DNA of 64,000 bases, taken from NCBI GenBank assembly GCA_023078685.1, contig JALGAS010000001.1:5828001-5892000 (forward strand), read 5' to 3'. Position 1 is the first letter of the stretch, and the number at the start of each line of letters is the position of its first letter. Origin of the DNA: Neopestalotiopsis rosae. Lineage: Eukaryota > Ascomycota > Sordariomycetes > Amphisphaeriales > Sporocadaceae. Shown here piece after piece: positions 45,303 through 57,509 of this stretch. The translations under genes were made by a program, and so were the position numbers. The notes under the pieces were generated by a model. It did no database searches and was not told the origin of the DNA. It saw only the letters and a program-made list of their open reading frames with translations.

Positions 45303-47183
45303 ATGAGTCGGCATAGTCAATCTGACCATCATACCGATGCTCCAGAGACTCAGCTCGCCAGCCTGAGCATCGAATCCAAGGAGGGTGACGGCGAAGTCAA
45401 TATGCAGGCGCAAAGTCGACCTGCGACTCTGGAATATCCCCAGGACTCTTGGGCTGATGAAGGCAATCATTCGACCTCTTTCCAACCCGTATTGCCATCG
45501 GAATTATTGGCCTCCTACGGCCCGCCTGCGCGCTTGTTCACCGAGTCCATACCCACCGCGGACCCGTCCTTTCTGCAATTCGGCTCGAGTGCCGAGTCCG
45601 GCCCGGAACAGCATGGAGCGGCGACCGGCCATGGACCATCGGCACAGCGGCGCGATCCTGATTATGCCGTCAAGGCTAATGCGCTCATCAATGAAACGCT
45701 GGGCCGGCACCCCGGAGGTACATCGGTCATTGAGCCCGAGTCGGTGCTTGGCGACTCTGGCAGACTCTACCATGGATACAAGGACGGGCGGTATTTTCTA
45801 CCCAACGATGCTGTAAGTTCTCATCTCAAAACATCTGGTGGCGCTTGACAGCCTTTATCATGTACTTGCATCAGACACGTACTCACAAATCTTCATAGGC
45901 AGAGCAAGATCGTCTTGATTTACAGCACCATCTCTGGTCACTGGTGCTAGACGGCTGGCTAGCTCTGGGTGAGTCTATTCTATTACGCATCATACAATCA
46001 CTTACTTGGTCATATACGTGAATACTATACATATAAGATAAAGCGAGAGGAGCGTCAAAGCCAGTGTTAAGAGTTAACAATATCATTGCATAGCCCCCAT
46101 GAACGAAATCCCGCGCTACGTCCTCGACGTCGGCACCGGCACCGGCCTCTGGGCCATGGACTTTGCCGAGCAGAACCCGTCGTCGTACGTCATCGGGACC
46201 GACCTGAGCGCCATCCAGCCCGCGCCGCGGACGCTCAACGTGCACTTTACAAAGGACGACGCCGAGGACGAATGGATCTTTCCCCTGCCGTCGTCTTCGT
46301 CGGCATCCACTTCGTCAGGGTCGACGGCGTCCTCTGGAGATAGTCAGCAAGTGCGAAAGATCCTCTTTGATTACGTGCACTTCCGGCTCATGTTTTCCTG
46401 TTTCAATGATCCCCATGTTGTCCTTGATCATGCGTATAACAGTATGGCGCCCGGCGGCTGGGTCGAGTTCCAGGAATCGGCGTTGGAAGTGTTCCAAGCC
46501 AATCCTGATTTCCAAGGTAAATAAAAACAACATAACCCTTGGGTATTTCGGGATCTTGAACAGTATTTTTACTCAAAAGCAACAATAGGAGACGCCATCA
46601 TGCGCTGGACTCGGGGCTGCCAACGCGGAGCCGCCGCCATGGGCCGCGACATTGACGTGGCGAGAAAGTACAAGGATTGGTTACAACAAGCAGGCTGTAA
46701 GTTTTTCTTCGGTTCAAATCAAAATCTATATCGAAAGAAGGATCGTTACTTCTTTCGTCCAATGAACTAACATAATCTTCTACAGTCGTCGACGTGGTCG
46801 AGAAAAAGATCCTCCTGCCCATGTCCCCGTGGCCGCAGGACGCCCAGTTCAAGGAGATTGGCAGGTGGCAGATGCAAAACATGATCGAGGGCACCCGCGG
46901 CGTCGGCTGGAAGATGCTCAGCGCCGCGGGCATGGCGTCGGGCGAGATCGAGGCCCTCGTGTCCGAGGTGCTCGCCGAGCTGAGGTGTCGGGACAATCAT
47001 TCCTATGCCTATGTGTGAGTTTATCACGGAGAAAGCAGAGGAAGAATAATGCCTTCTTCACTGTTCCCCTCTTGTCACTTTGATTCTTGCTAACTTTTTT
47101 GTGATCCATGCAGCTATGTCATCTATGGTCGAAAGCCAATGGATGGGGAAGAGATTCGTTTTTCTGATCAGCTACATTCTTGA
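45303..47183 (+). CDS. LaeA-like SAM-dependent methyltransferase, copy 2
   Basis: This is a paralogue of the preceding gene. There are six exons: 45303-45812, 45899-45968, 46094-46516, 46589-46696, 46786-47014 and 47114-47183, giving 469 aa. Exons 2, 4 and 5 are 70, 108 and 229 nt, identical in length to copy 1, and all intron phases match. Motif I is VLDVGTGTGLWAMDFAEQ (from residue 203), then VIGTDLSAIQP. It has FDYVHFRLMFSCFNDP and APGGWVEFQE, the conserved SVIEPESVLGDSGRLYHGYK block, and ends YGRKPMDGEEIRFSDQ. Its N-terminus is ~46 residues longer than copy 1 and not conserved with it. A Ser-rich insert (SSSSASTSSGSTASSG) replaces the acidic insert of copy 1. No biosynthetic cluster surrounds the pair. 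Confidence 0.9.
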
Positions 47184-48120
47184 CGTTCGTCGTTGTGTTT
47201 GTAGCAAACACACCTTTCCTCGCAGATTAGTAGATGGAACCATCGATGGAAAGTTTCGAGCTTATGTGCCCCATGTTGTGGTTGGAAGATGTCGAAGAGA
47301 TGACCCAGGAAGTCAGACTGGTAGTATCGATGTAATGTCTTTATCAAGGACAACCAAGCCCGTGATGAATAGAATGGTGGCCGTCGAGTGGGATGATCAT
47401 CATATATCATGGTAATAAGCACAGTCAGAGACACCAGGAGCGGAATTGCATTCAAAGTTGTAAAATTGTTTTGCTTGAGCTATGCATGTACTCGCGACTT
47501 TCGACGGGATTTTTCCGGCTCTCCAGGTAGGTAGCTTTCATGTACAATCGGCGCAACCTGTTACCCTTGAATACTGAGAGAATGACCTTCCCAAATCCTT
47601 CCCCTTTTGATGAATCCCCCAAACTCTCGTAACTCTCCCCTTTGGTGATGAAACACTCTAGGTGCTTCCGCGCGGCAACAATCTTAGTTCTGCTAAAAGA
47701 AATATAGGCTAAAAAAGTTCAAGCTTGAATCGGTGTGGGTGGTAGAGTAGCGCCAAGCTTCTTGCTACCATTAGATATTGTAGATGTGTGAATAGAGTTA
47801 AGGAAATTTGCTGTCAAGCAGTTGGTAAAAAAGATAATGGTGGTGGTTCAGCTAATTTTTTGGCCCCTTCCTTCGTCCGTAAACTCCAAAAGTAAAGGTC
47901 CGAAGAAAGTTGGTGCCGTTATTTGCCAGAAAAAAACAGTCGTCAAGTTTCGCGTGAAAGTAGAGACAGAAGAAATATGCAACCGGCGCGATGCATTTTG
48001 CTGACCGAATCGATTAAAATGACGTGTATGGCGTAGCGACGCTGGGTATCACTCAAGTGAAAATTTTGAATGAAAGGACATTCAAAGCATTAGGGAATTA
48101 GAGTTGCCTTCTTTTTCGGT
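47184..48120. other. Convergent intergenic region
   Basis: This 937-bp stretch lies between the stop of methyltransferase copy 2 and the stop of the ADF-H protein gene. No feature is supported. Confidence 0.5.
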
Positions 48121-51100
48121 CTATTGACCAAAGGCCATGTGGTTGTGGTGCGCCTCGCGGAGAGCTATAATTTCAAGGTCAGCATTTGTATACACGGACT
48201 TAATTAGGGGGTAGTAATTATTGACTTACCGGCCAGGACGTGTTGCTGTCCTTGTCTGTCTTCGCACGCAAGCTGCAGTGCGGATCCAGCAACAAAGTCG
48301 AGGCAGATGCTGTTTGGCAGTTCTTGCATATCCACGTCTGGGATATAAGGTGCCCGGAAATCGCTCAAGTGGTAACGCTTGAGTCCAGTCTTTTCCGTGC
48401 CGTTGAGCGCATTCAGAATCAAGAACCCATTGGTATCGAGACACAATGAACGTCTTTTCCAGAGAAGGTTGTCTGGGAACTGAACATTGACATCGCCCAT
48501 GTACGAAGACAAGGCATTGGCAGCGTCATCAGATCCCGCCATGGCCACACCCTCAGAGGCGACTTCTTCTTCCTCTCGCACCGTAGTAGGCGTGTTGGGA
48601 GACGCAGTCTTGCGCGTGGCGGTAAGCGTATTGGACAGGCGACGCATGAAGCGCGATGTCCGGCTATTCGATCTCTTCTCCGTAGGGCTACTCTTATCCG
48701 CATCGTCCGAGCTGTGGTCTGTGGCACCCGAAGGAGACATGACTGGCGTAGCACTGTCCCGGTCCTTGCTGAAAGATGAGCGACGGCTCGACACAGAGAG
48801 ACGTCGGCCGCGGCTGCTTCCGCTGACCTGGTGGACAGACGGGGGTCGCGACGACGACTTGATGGATGGCGCTGGTGACAGAATTGCCAGGTTGTCGGAA
48901 GACTTGCTGGCATTAGACGAACGGCGATCCTTGATAAAGTCCTTAACGATTCCAAGAGATGATCGTCGTCTCTGCATTCTGTCGTCTTCAGAGATGGACG
49001 CTTTTCTGTCATCACGCGACATTCTTCTTTCCTGTATCGTCTCCTTTGGCTGTTCAATGTTACGCAGGTTCGTTCCATCGTCATGCTGGCCAGTGATGGG
49101 CTCCGGTACTGCCTTGAGGTGATCTACAAACAGTGGTGACTGCTTGAGATCGGAAGTGCTGTACTCGGCGGGATCTTTGCTCGAGGGTCGCTTTGGAATT
49201 GAATTCTGACCGTCTCGCACGATGCGAGCGGTGACTTGGATCGAGTCTGGCCGACCTACCACCTGCGGGCCTCCAGCTTCGAATTTGGACAAACGACTAG
49301 CAACAGATCCTGATCTGCCGCGGGTTGTAGGGCCCGTAGCAGCATCAGGTGCAGGTGAAACATCCCTTGACCTATCCATATCGGCGGTAGGTGAGTGAGG
49401 GGGCTGGCGTGTCCTCGAGCTGGCGCGGGACAGCGATGGCACAGGCGACTTGGAAGTTTCTCGGACACCCTGCTTACGGGTGCTGACGAGACTCGTAGCT
49501 GTCGCGACTCTTGACTGGGCCTCTTCCGCACCAGCCTTCTTGCCCGAAAGCTGCTCCAGAGCCTTAATACGCTGCGCAATGCTAGAGCTTGTGGGCTTCT
49601 TTGTCGAAAGCGCCGCACTGGACGGCTGTCGCGTGACATTGTGCAATAGTGCGGCACCACCGGCCGAAACACTTCGGGCAGAACTCGAAGAGACATCGCT
49701 GGGAGCAAGAAGAGGACCTCGCATGGGCTGAGTAAATGATCGTGTCGGTGTCAAGCGTGTCCCCGAAACGGTCTGCGGCCTCTTAGGACTCGACGATGGG
49801 AACACGGGGGTGATGGGAGACTTTGAGACGCTCATGGGCTGGGCTTCCTCAAAGGTGGCGGATTGTAATGCGTCCAAGAGGTCATCGTCAGGTACAACAT
49901 CGTGGAATGCTCCCTCGGAGTTGTTTCGGCTGTGGCTATGGTCGATGCGAATTGGCGCAACGGTGGCTCTGCGCTTCGGCAACACACGTGACTCGGATTC
50001 AAAATCTTCTTCTGGAGTACTGATGGCAGGAGCCGGGGGCGAGACAACAGTCGGAGGTGCTGGGATTGGCTGCTCGACCGGGGATCGCAAATCTTGTGTC
50101 GAGAACTTTGACTTGAGGCTGGGAGTCGTAGGTGATTTACCATCGTTGCTAGCAAATCTGGAGACTGGAATGCCGTATGGTGACTTGGGCGATGTGGGCG
50201 ATGCAATATCGTCCGTGCTTGGCGGTACCTCGATATCTTGTGCCCGTATATCTGAGTTGTCGTTGTCTTCATCATCCTCAATCGGTAATTCGTCCTCCTC
50301 GGGATGTGTCGACTCGTCCTTGGAGGCTTGGACTGTCTCGTCGGTTGATTCAGACACCGATGATGCCTTGGTCGATTCTCCAATTTCAGACGAAGCAACG
50401 GTGGGTGAAGGCGGGTGCGAATCCGTGAATGTGTCTTCCGTCGCTTCCGTGGTCATTGTCATGGGCGTTGGCAGATCGGCAGTAATATCAGACTCGATAT
50501 TTGCTGATGACAGCTCCTCCTCTACCAAAGCCTGCAACTCTGCGTTTCCTTCCATTGACTCAGGAATAGCTGCGACAGACGCCGGATCAGCGATCAGCAG
50601 ACTCAATTTCTTCTTCTCCTGCCGCATCTTCATGGCTTTCATCAATCTGGCTTTCTCGGGCGTGATCTTGCTTTCCTTGACGGGTGCTGTCGAGCTGACC
50701 GATTTCATGGAAGCTCCTGAGCTCGTGGTGGGTCGCGGTGCCAAAAATTCGGCCTCAGACTCGGCTGGGACTTCAGGAATAGTCATGGAAGCATTTAAAC
50801 TTGAGAGGCCAGACGCCTCTTGCTCCAACTCGTGGTCCTCTTCTTCAGCAGTCTGGTCGTGCGATCCGGACCGGCCCCTTCTTGATCCCTTTGAAGCGAG
50901 CTTAAATCCTGCAGGCAGAGCAGCAACGGGCCTAAAATTGCTAGCTGTGTGCGGATTCTTGTTCGTCTCCAAGGAAGGCCGCGGGCCCAACTTGACCTTT
51001 GGCTTTCCATAGTAGGCGGAATAGTCGTAAAAATTCGGGCGACCGCTGGACGAAGACAATCTACCTTCGCCTGGCGACATGGGACGTACCCCCTCAAAAG

Positions 51101-52085
51101 TCGGCTCCTCAGCTGTAGATGCAAAATTATGGTCCTTGGACGCCTCGATTTGCTCTTTGTCGAGAACGACTGGTGGTTCTGGCGAAGAGAAGGGCGACAG
51201 AGCAGTGTTGCTCCTAGGAGTGCTAGGCCTGTCTTCTTCCTCAACCACAGACTGCCTCTTTCTTTCCCTTTCTTCCTCCTCCTCTTCTTCCGTAATCTCC
51301 ATCAGTCGGCGGCGGCGCAGTGAGCTGGTCGATGAGGAGCATGAACCGGAGGCGGCATGCAGAGAGCAAGCGGCCGAGAGCTTGGTATCCTTGAGCTCCT
51401 TGGCCTCTGTGATTTCGAACATGGTGTTGTACGGCGTGAACCTTTCGCAGACGGCGTTGAAGTGAACAGTTGCTCTGGCTTTTAGTTGTTCACAAATTGT
51501 CAGCTTCCCACGTCGAAACTACTTTTTATCGCTCCCTTCAACTTTTTCGAAATTGATCCTCCAGCACGAATGAACTTACCTTGAATAAGCCTTGAACAGT
51601 CGTCGGGTTGGTACTTGACTATTACGTTCCTCCTCCTGTATTTCAAGAAACCGTAAAGGGGTGAAGGCTCTTCATATTCGGCAATGGCATTGCGCATTTC
51701 CACAATGCCATTCTTTCCCTGGCAGTGCACCTCGATCTCATCGCGAGTCGCATATTTCAGAAGAAACCTGTGAAGCACAATTGTGTAGGTTAGCTTATGC
51801 AGGTCCCGATAGTCGAGTAGGAAAAGCAAAGAATTTGAGCACATGTCGAAAGGGGCAACGCGGCAGAGATAAACTCAAGGCGATTCGCCGATTGAGGTTC
51901 CCATTGACAGCCAGCCAGCGCAACTAAGCTTTTCTCGAGCCGAGAGATTCTTTGCCATCTCGTCGCATTCGAGCTTGCGAAAAAGATCGGGTATAACATG
52001 AACCAACGTACCATCCACCAGCTTCTGCGACTGCCGCTTCGTAGGCCTCCTTCACCGCGGCTGCATCCAAGCCATTGAGCGACAT
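48121..52085 (-). CDS. ADF-H domain protein with long disordered region and C-terminal PH-like domain
   Basis: There are four exons, 52085-52012, 51767-51580, 51478-48230 and 48164-48121 (introns 244, 101 and 65 bp), giving 1184 aa. Residues ~5-125 look like an actin-depolymerising-factor homology domain of the coactosin/drebrin kind: WFLLKYATRDEIEVHCQGKN, then PLYGFLKYRRRNVIVKY and SRLIQARATVHF. A ~950-residue Ser/Pro-rich, low-complexity region follows, with an EEEEEERERKRQ stretch. The end (about 1085-1184) resembles a PH-type fold: LLWKRRSLCLDTNGFLIL, then LPNSICLDFVAGSALQLACE and LREAHHNHMAFGQ. By family knowledge ADF-H proteins bind actin. A cortical membrane-actin linker is a reasonable inference but unproven. 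The acceptor of intron 2 (AAAAG) is weak. Confidence 0.82.
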
Positions 52086-55000
52086 AGTTGGGCCGTTTGG
52101 GAACCGACCCGATTCGGGGGGTGCGTGTGACTGAGTAGAGTTGACCGGACAGTGAGTTTAAATTCAACGTTGCTGCAATAAATTCTTGGGCGACCGTTTG
52201 TGGCAGTAGGATACACCTTGCTGATGCAGCGCCGCGGGGTGTCCCGTAACTCTAAGCGCACTATGTATTTCCGGTTGACTCAGGTCGAAAAAGATGATGT
52301 GTATTCTATATATCTCGAGAGATGGTCGCAATCTTGAAGTCGTCAACAAGCTGTTGTTCGCGACATGTAGTCGACGGGCAGTGGCGAAAGATGCTGCATT
52401 CGGCGGCTCGGATACTGGTAGAGACCGTGGCGGAGTGCCTCGTGTGTGTTCGTGTCTAGGCAAGATAGGCTGGTTAGGTAGGGCAGGTAGGTCGTTATAG
52501 CTGCAGCTTTTCTGTTTGCGCACAGCCAAGCTTAGCGTGCGGACAGGAGTCGGACCTGGAGCTACCAGATTGCCTGTCTCTGAATTTCAGCTCGGAGACG
52601 GGCACTCAGGAGGCGGACGACAGTAGGAGGAGAGGAGTTTGCAGTGACAGTGGGCACGGCAACTCGATATCCTGTCTGTATGTCTGAGCTCTGAAGCATA
52701 CACTGACTGACAGACAGCGGCTCAAACAAAAGGGCGGGACAGCTACTGTCAGTGTAAATGTTTTGCCTCCACGGAATTATAGATAGGGGTCGAGAGAGAT
52801 ATAGGCTGGCGGGATCAGGGGCCAGGCGGAGCTCTGTGTGTTGATTAAAGATGGGGTTCAGGCGACTATTGTAATGGGAGTTCCCGCGCTTGTTGCCCAC
52901 GCGGTTGCTGGGATCGTTCAACATAAGCTCCAGCACGCCCAGAGAGTGATTGGAAGGGGGAGAGATTCGAGAAAGAGTGAAAAAAGCTGGAGGATGCCGA
53001 TCAAGGATTCTAGTCGTGAAGCAGTTAGATAGGTACCTTAATTGACCTAGATGCTGATGGTTTGCGATCCGATCAAACATACACAAAAAATGATACCAGG
53101 TAAAATTGCTGGTTCAGATAATTTTGGCAGCAACGATTGAGCTGCTGTATGAGAGTTTACCGAGGCGGAACCTTCAGAGGAGAAGGCTCCATGTCATTTT
53201 TCCCTCCTCTATTTACAGGTGATGAAACGAGAGATGACAAGCACCCCTAGTTCTTTACCTGTCTCTTGTCAGTACATTATTACCTCGAACAGTCCTGTCC
53301 TGTTCTGCCTGCCTGCCTGCCCAACCCCCAGCATGGAGGTTCAATGGCACACTGACTCCCGACTGTGCAGGGTCCCTTCTCATCCCTTCTTTAGGAGATG
53401 AGGCCGTGGATGTCAAAAGTGAGAGCATCCACTAGCGTTGGCGCTTGCTGCACGAAATAGCCGCTACAAGAAAAGCCCACCAGGTAGCCCACAGGTAGCT
53501 CTGCGCCTTGAGGTCCCTGGCGGCTGAAGAAGCCGGACGAACCCATTTTATTAGAATTACCTATATTACTCCCACTGTACCTGTTGGAAGGAACTCCATT
53601 TTCTGGAAGGAATGAAAGAAACGAAATGGAACACGACAAACCGAACCGTGCAGGCCTTGCTGTCCGGATTGGCTTCTCTTTGGGCTTCTATTAATTATTA
53701 TTCTCCGGGACCCGGGATGTTGATGATGTCGTGGTCGTAGTGTCTTCTTTTCTCATAAATCCATCCCTGGCTATGTCTCTGAATGGCATGGACAAGAAAT
53801 TGCTCTCTTTTTTCCGACCTACGCGAGCCCATTAGCATTGGATGGATCCAGTCCACAGGCCCGCTGCGGGTTTCTGGTTTTTCTGCACTTGGACTGCAGG
53901 TACGAATACACAACTGGAGACTCGTTTCTTGTGTGCTTTGCTGGCGCATTCCAGATGTCCCCAGCAGCGTTTTTAGCTGACTTGCTGGTTTCCCAGTGGC
54001 CCATTCAACGGCGGGAATCTTTCCTCGCTCCTCTTCAAAAAGACCCCGATGCCAGTTCTGGACATACCCCAATTGACGCTTGTCCACGAGGAGACAGGGC
54101 AAAGCGCCGAGCATTTCCTATTCCTCCTCTAGCATCATGCGCTAAATGTGATACTGCAGGTTTCCATACTGCCATCGGCCAATCTGGCGCCAGAACTACC
54201 CTTGCGTATAGTCGCTAGAAAACCAGGTCCTATCCCTGTAGCTTGGACCCGATCTGTACTGTTTGCTGCTGTCCGGTCTGTTCTTCTTTAACTGCAAAGC
54301 TGTTTGTTACGAGACTGCACTCAATGCACTCACTCTTCATAGTCTCTGTTGTTCACCACGGTATTATGCTTGTCTCCCCTGGCAGTATAACACGGCAATT
54401 GCTTTTTTGCTATACTGTATTGTAGTCAACGACGTGCGCGAAGTTCGATAACTGGCTAACGTAGCTGAAAGTCTATCGGACTATCGATTTTTTCACCCTT
54501 CAGCCTTGATTAATGACAGAGCGCTTCGGAAGAGATGCATTTTGAAATGAAAAGCAAATATTGCTTTGAATGGAAAATACATGGAACGGAAGGAAACAAA
54601 CCTCTGTGCCGTCTCTCAATTCACTCAAAAATTGGGACATATTGACTGCTGCTTGTAATGCTGGTGATATACATACCATGTCAAGGCCCCTATAGAAAGG
54701 GATTGGAAGCTTCCTTCGTATTACATACGTATCCACGATACTGGCATGCAGTCACATACAGAACCAACGTGAATTGTTTGCGAATTGATATCTTCACCGA
54801 AAACGACGGGTCCATTTTCACATCTCACAGCAGCCAGTCTTCATCATAGGTGGCTCGGATTATTCCTTTGTGGTAATATGACCAAAATATGCAACCGAGC
54901 CACTGCGCTTTGACCTTGCCGACGTTTTTCTCTGTGCAGCGCAATGCACCAACCACAGACGAGTTGCCTTCATGAGAAATCCTGGAAGCATCTTTCCCCT

Positions 55001-55730
55001 CTTTATATCCTTGTAGTACCTGCTTTGCTTGCCTTGGGATTCTCACTGAGCACCTCTGGTGAATATGTCTGATCGTCAAGCTCCCGCATGCCGGTATGAG
55101 GAGTACGTTTGGAAGGCCATAAAAAGATCTACCCTATGGGGGCTAGTTGCCGCAAGATAATTCATGCAAGAAGCAAGATTGTATGAAATCACAAGAATTA
55201 CAGAGTGATTCCAGGGGAAAAGCGCCATGGACACAGTCTTCACCATACGGATTCTTGGTCATAAGAGAATAAATCTTTGTATCGTAGTCTCGTAAATATT
55301 GCTCGCGGGATTTCATAGCAAAGTCTACCTCATTCCGTTAATGCTTTCTGATTGCCTCCTCCACAGAAGAAACGCTGGCCCTTCCCTATACTTACAGCTA
55401 GTGTATAGACTTTACACCAGTGCACATTTGCATTCCTGAGTTCATGCTACCAGCGCCAGCGCCTGAGATACATTGGAGTTTGAAAGATATCTATCTCTTC
55501 CGTACTATCATGATGAGCTCAATGTGTGTGTCTCTTGGACGGCCTGAGAAATGTGTGCCGAAGACATGTACATCTTGTGCTCTGACGATGTTATTACGTC
55601 GTTGAAGCACGATGTATGAGCCCCGGAAGCTGTGCATTTGATACGCAATCAGACAACGCCCATGGAAGAAAACCAGAATTCCAGGAGCTCTGCATGTCAT
55701 ATCGGCGGCAGTAGCGGCTTGATGGGTGCG
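52086..55730. other. Long gene-free region
   Basis: This is 3.6 kb upstream of the ADF-H gene and downstream of the PP2C gene. Frames up to ~170 codons exist but lack protein-like composition or splice support, and I recognise no family, tRNA or repeat. It could contain regulatory sequence or a noncoding transcript. Confidence 0.45.
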
Positions 55731-57509
55731 TTAGTTGCCAGGTTTTGGCAGCGCGTCTTTGGTGACTTCCGGTGCGTCGCTGTCTTCAGGAGACTCGGCG
55801 ACCGACCCTTCTAATGCAGTTGGCTTGAATGTCTCGCTGTCGCCGAGAGGTATAGGATCATGACCGCGGCCGCTGTTGCTACCTGATACGCCGACCGCTG
55901 GCTCACCACCAGCAATCTTTTGCTTGGTAATGCTAACGAGCTTGTCCGCTTCGCTAACTTTGCCGACAGACTCCGAGACATCGCTTTCTACACCGATAGC
56001 CTTGTCTTTCTGAGTTTCCAGGAGTGCAACCTTGTCGAAACGCACTACCATACAGGACAAGTTGTCAGTGCTGAATCGAGCGAGTGCGTGGTCGACGAGT
56101 AGCTTGGCAGCTTGGATAGGGTCCTCAATGCTTCTGATCAAGTCCACAGCTTCCTGATCGGAGCAAACATCCCAAAGCTGTAACAAGATTAGCAATCCAT
56201 CGTTGTCATAAGATGTAGTGTTACTTACTCCATCACATGCTATGATGATGAACTCGTCGATTTCCGGCTGAATAACTGTCTCGGTGGTGTAAGGGTGACC
56301 CGTCACGAGATCCTTCATATAGGTATCACCAAGGGCACGAGTGACAGCCAAGACACCATTGACACGGTTATTCAAGATCAGGCCACCAGCGTTAGCAATA
56401 CGCTTGCCCTCATTTTCATCACTGCCCTTGTGATCGTAAGATAACCGCAGAGCTTTTCCAGATCTGCACAGGACAATTCTGGCATCACCAACATTTGCCG
56501 TATACAGAACGCGCTGGCGGACAGCTGAGCCTTTTAGCTTGGCGTGGGCGGCTTCGGGGGCGGTAGCCTCGCCATCCTCCGCTTTGCTGTCTTTGGATCG
56601 CTCTTTTGATGCAGCAGCAGCCGCAGGGGCTATCGATTGAGAGCCAGTAGCTGAGCTGAAGCTGGGAACACGATCTTCCCAACGCAACACAGCGATCGCT
56701 GCAGTGCAGCCACTGTTCTTGAGTGGGAGTTTTTCCAGCTGTGCATCGGCACTTGTAAAGGTCTGATCCAAGAGCTCTGGAATCGGCACGTTGGGATTCT
56801 TTCGGATCACTTCCTCAAGGATAATATGTACCTTCTTTCCGCACCAATCTGCAGCAAAAGTGCCGGCGTGGCCGTCGAAAATGGCGAAATAACCATTATC
56901 TGTTTCAATCATATCTTGCGATGCAGAGTCAGGTTGCGACTCGTTGGCCTCGCCAGACTTTCCGGACCGGGTGCTGTTGGTGTCGCCAGTGAGGGCAGGT
57001 GCCGGGGTGTTGAGGAAATTGTACAGGAACGCATGTGTATCTTCCATGGTTCGTCTGCATTTCTTATTCCGATCTTCCCAGACTCCGACGCGGAAAGTGG
57101 ATCGAGGGCCTGGAAGTGACTCGCCAGCAGAATTGTTGTGCTGGCCCTGAGGTACGACCAAGGCAGGATCCTGCTTGCCCAATTTCTGCAGCGGTGTCTG
57201 AGAGTTACCAGTGTCGCTGGACTGGCGACCGACCTGGGAAAAGTTCAAAGACTGCTTGGCGCTAGCTATGAGACTGCTTGCTTTGGATCCCACGGTACTA
57301 CTCCTACGCTTCTTTTCGCCATTGCCATTATCTGCACGTCCAGTAGGGCTGCCATTGCCGCTACGCTTCTCGCCGATTGCCTGTTCTGAAGCCTTCACTG
57401 CAACTCCGTCCGCCTTTGCATCGGGTGACGGTGACTTCTTCTCGTTCTTGCCCGAATCGACAGCTGAATCGGATTTAGAAGAGGCGGAGCTGGAACCGCC
57501 GCCGAACAT
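55731..57509 (-). CDS. ptc1: PP2C-type protein phosphatase Ptc1
   Basis: This is a metal-dependent serine/threonine phosphatase. Yeast Ptc1 dampens the HOG and cell-wall MAPK pathways. Exons are 57509-56229 and 56177-55731, giving 575 aa. The 51-bp intron lies inside the metal-site motif, so the spliced protein reads [16 protein letters not shown]. All PP2C blocks are present: [66 protein letters not shown] and [13 protein letters not shown]. The catalytic domain spans about 138-475, with a Ser-rich N-terminal extension and a disordered C-terminal tail. A ~45-residue Ala/Ser-rich insert follows VLRWED. The intron has no stop and is a multiple of three, so retention would insert 17 residues at the active site. 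Confidence 0.95.
   Translation of the reverse strand: MFGGGSSSASSKSDSAVDSGKNEKKSPSPDAKADGVAVKASEQAIGEKRSGNGSPTGRADNGNGEKKRRSSTVGSKASSLIASAKQSLNFSQVGRQSSDTGNSQTPLQKLGKQDPALVVPQGQHNNSAGESLPGPRSTFRVGVWEDRNKKCRRTMEDTHAFLYNFLNTPAPALTGDTNSTRSGKSGEANESQPDSASQDMIETDNGYFAIFDGHAGTFAADWCGKKVHIILEEVIRKNPNVPIPELLDQTFTSADAQLEKLPLKNSGCTAAIAVLRWEDRVPSFSSATGSQSIAPAAAAASKERSKDSKAEDGEATAPEAAHAKLKGSAVRQRVLYTANVGDARIVLCRSGKALRLSYDHKGSDENEGKRIANAGGLILNNRVNGVLAVTRALGDTYMKDLVTGHPYTTETVIQPEIDEFIIIACDGVSNTTSYDNDGLLILLQLWDVCSDQEAVDLIRSIEDPIQAAKLLVDHALARFSTDNLSCMVVRFDKVALLETQKDKAIGVESDVSESVGKVSEADKLVSITKQKIAGGEPAVGVSGSNSGRGHDPIPLGDSETFKPTALEGSVAESPEDSDAPEVTKDALPKPGN

Noticed and set aside
42863..47183. Secondary-metabolite gene cluster around the methyltransferases
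   Set aside because: No PKS, NRPS, terpene synthase, P450 or transporter gene lies within the window. The flanks are polarity and cytoskeletal genes.
49810..51012. 400-codon Ser-rich frame on + across the ADF-H protein
   Set aside because: It is antisense of the disordered region of a gene whose frame is anchored by domains at both ends.
52562..53086. 174-codon open frame on - in the gene-free block
   Set aside because: It has no recognisable motif, no splice or start-context support, and composition like the surrounding noncoding sequence.
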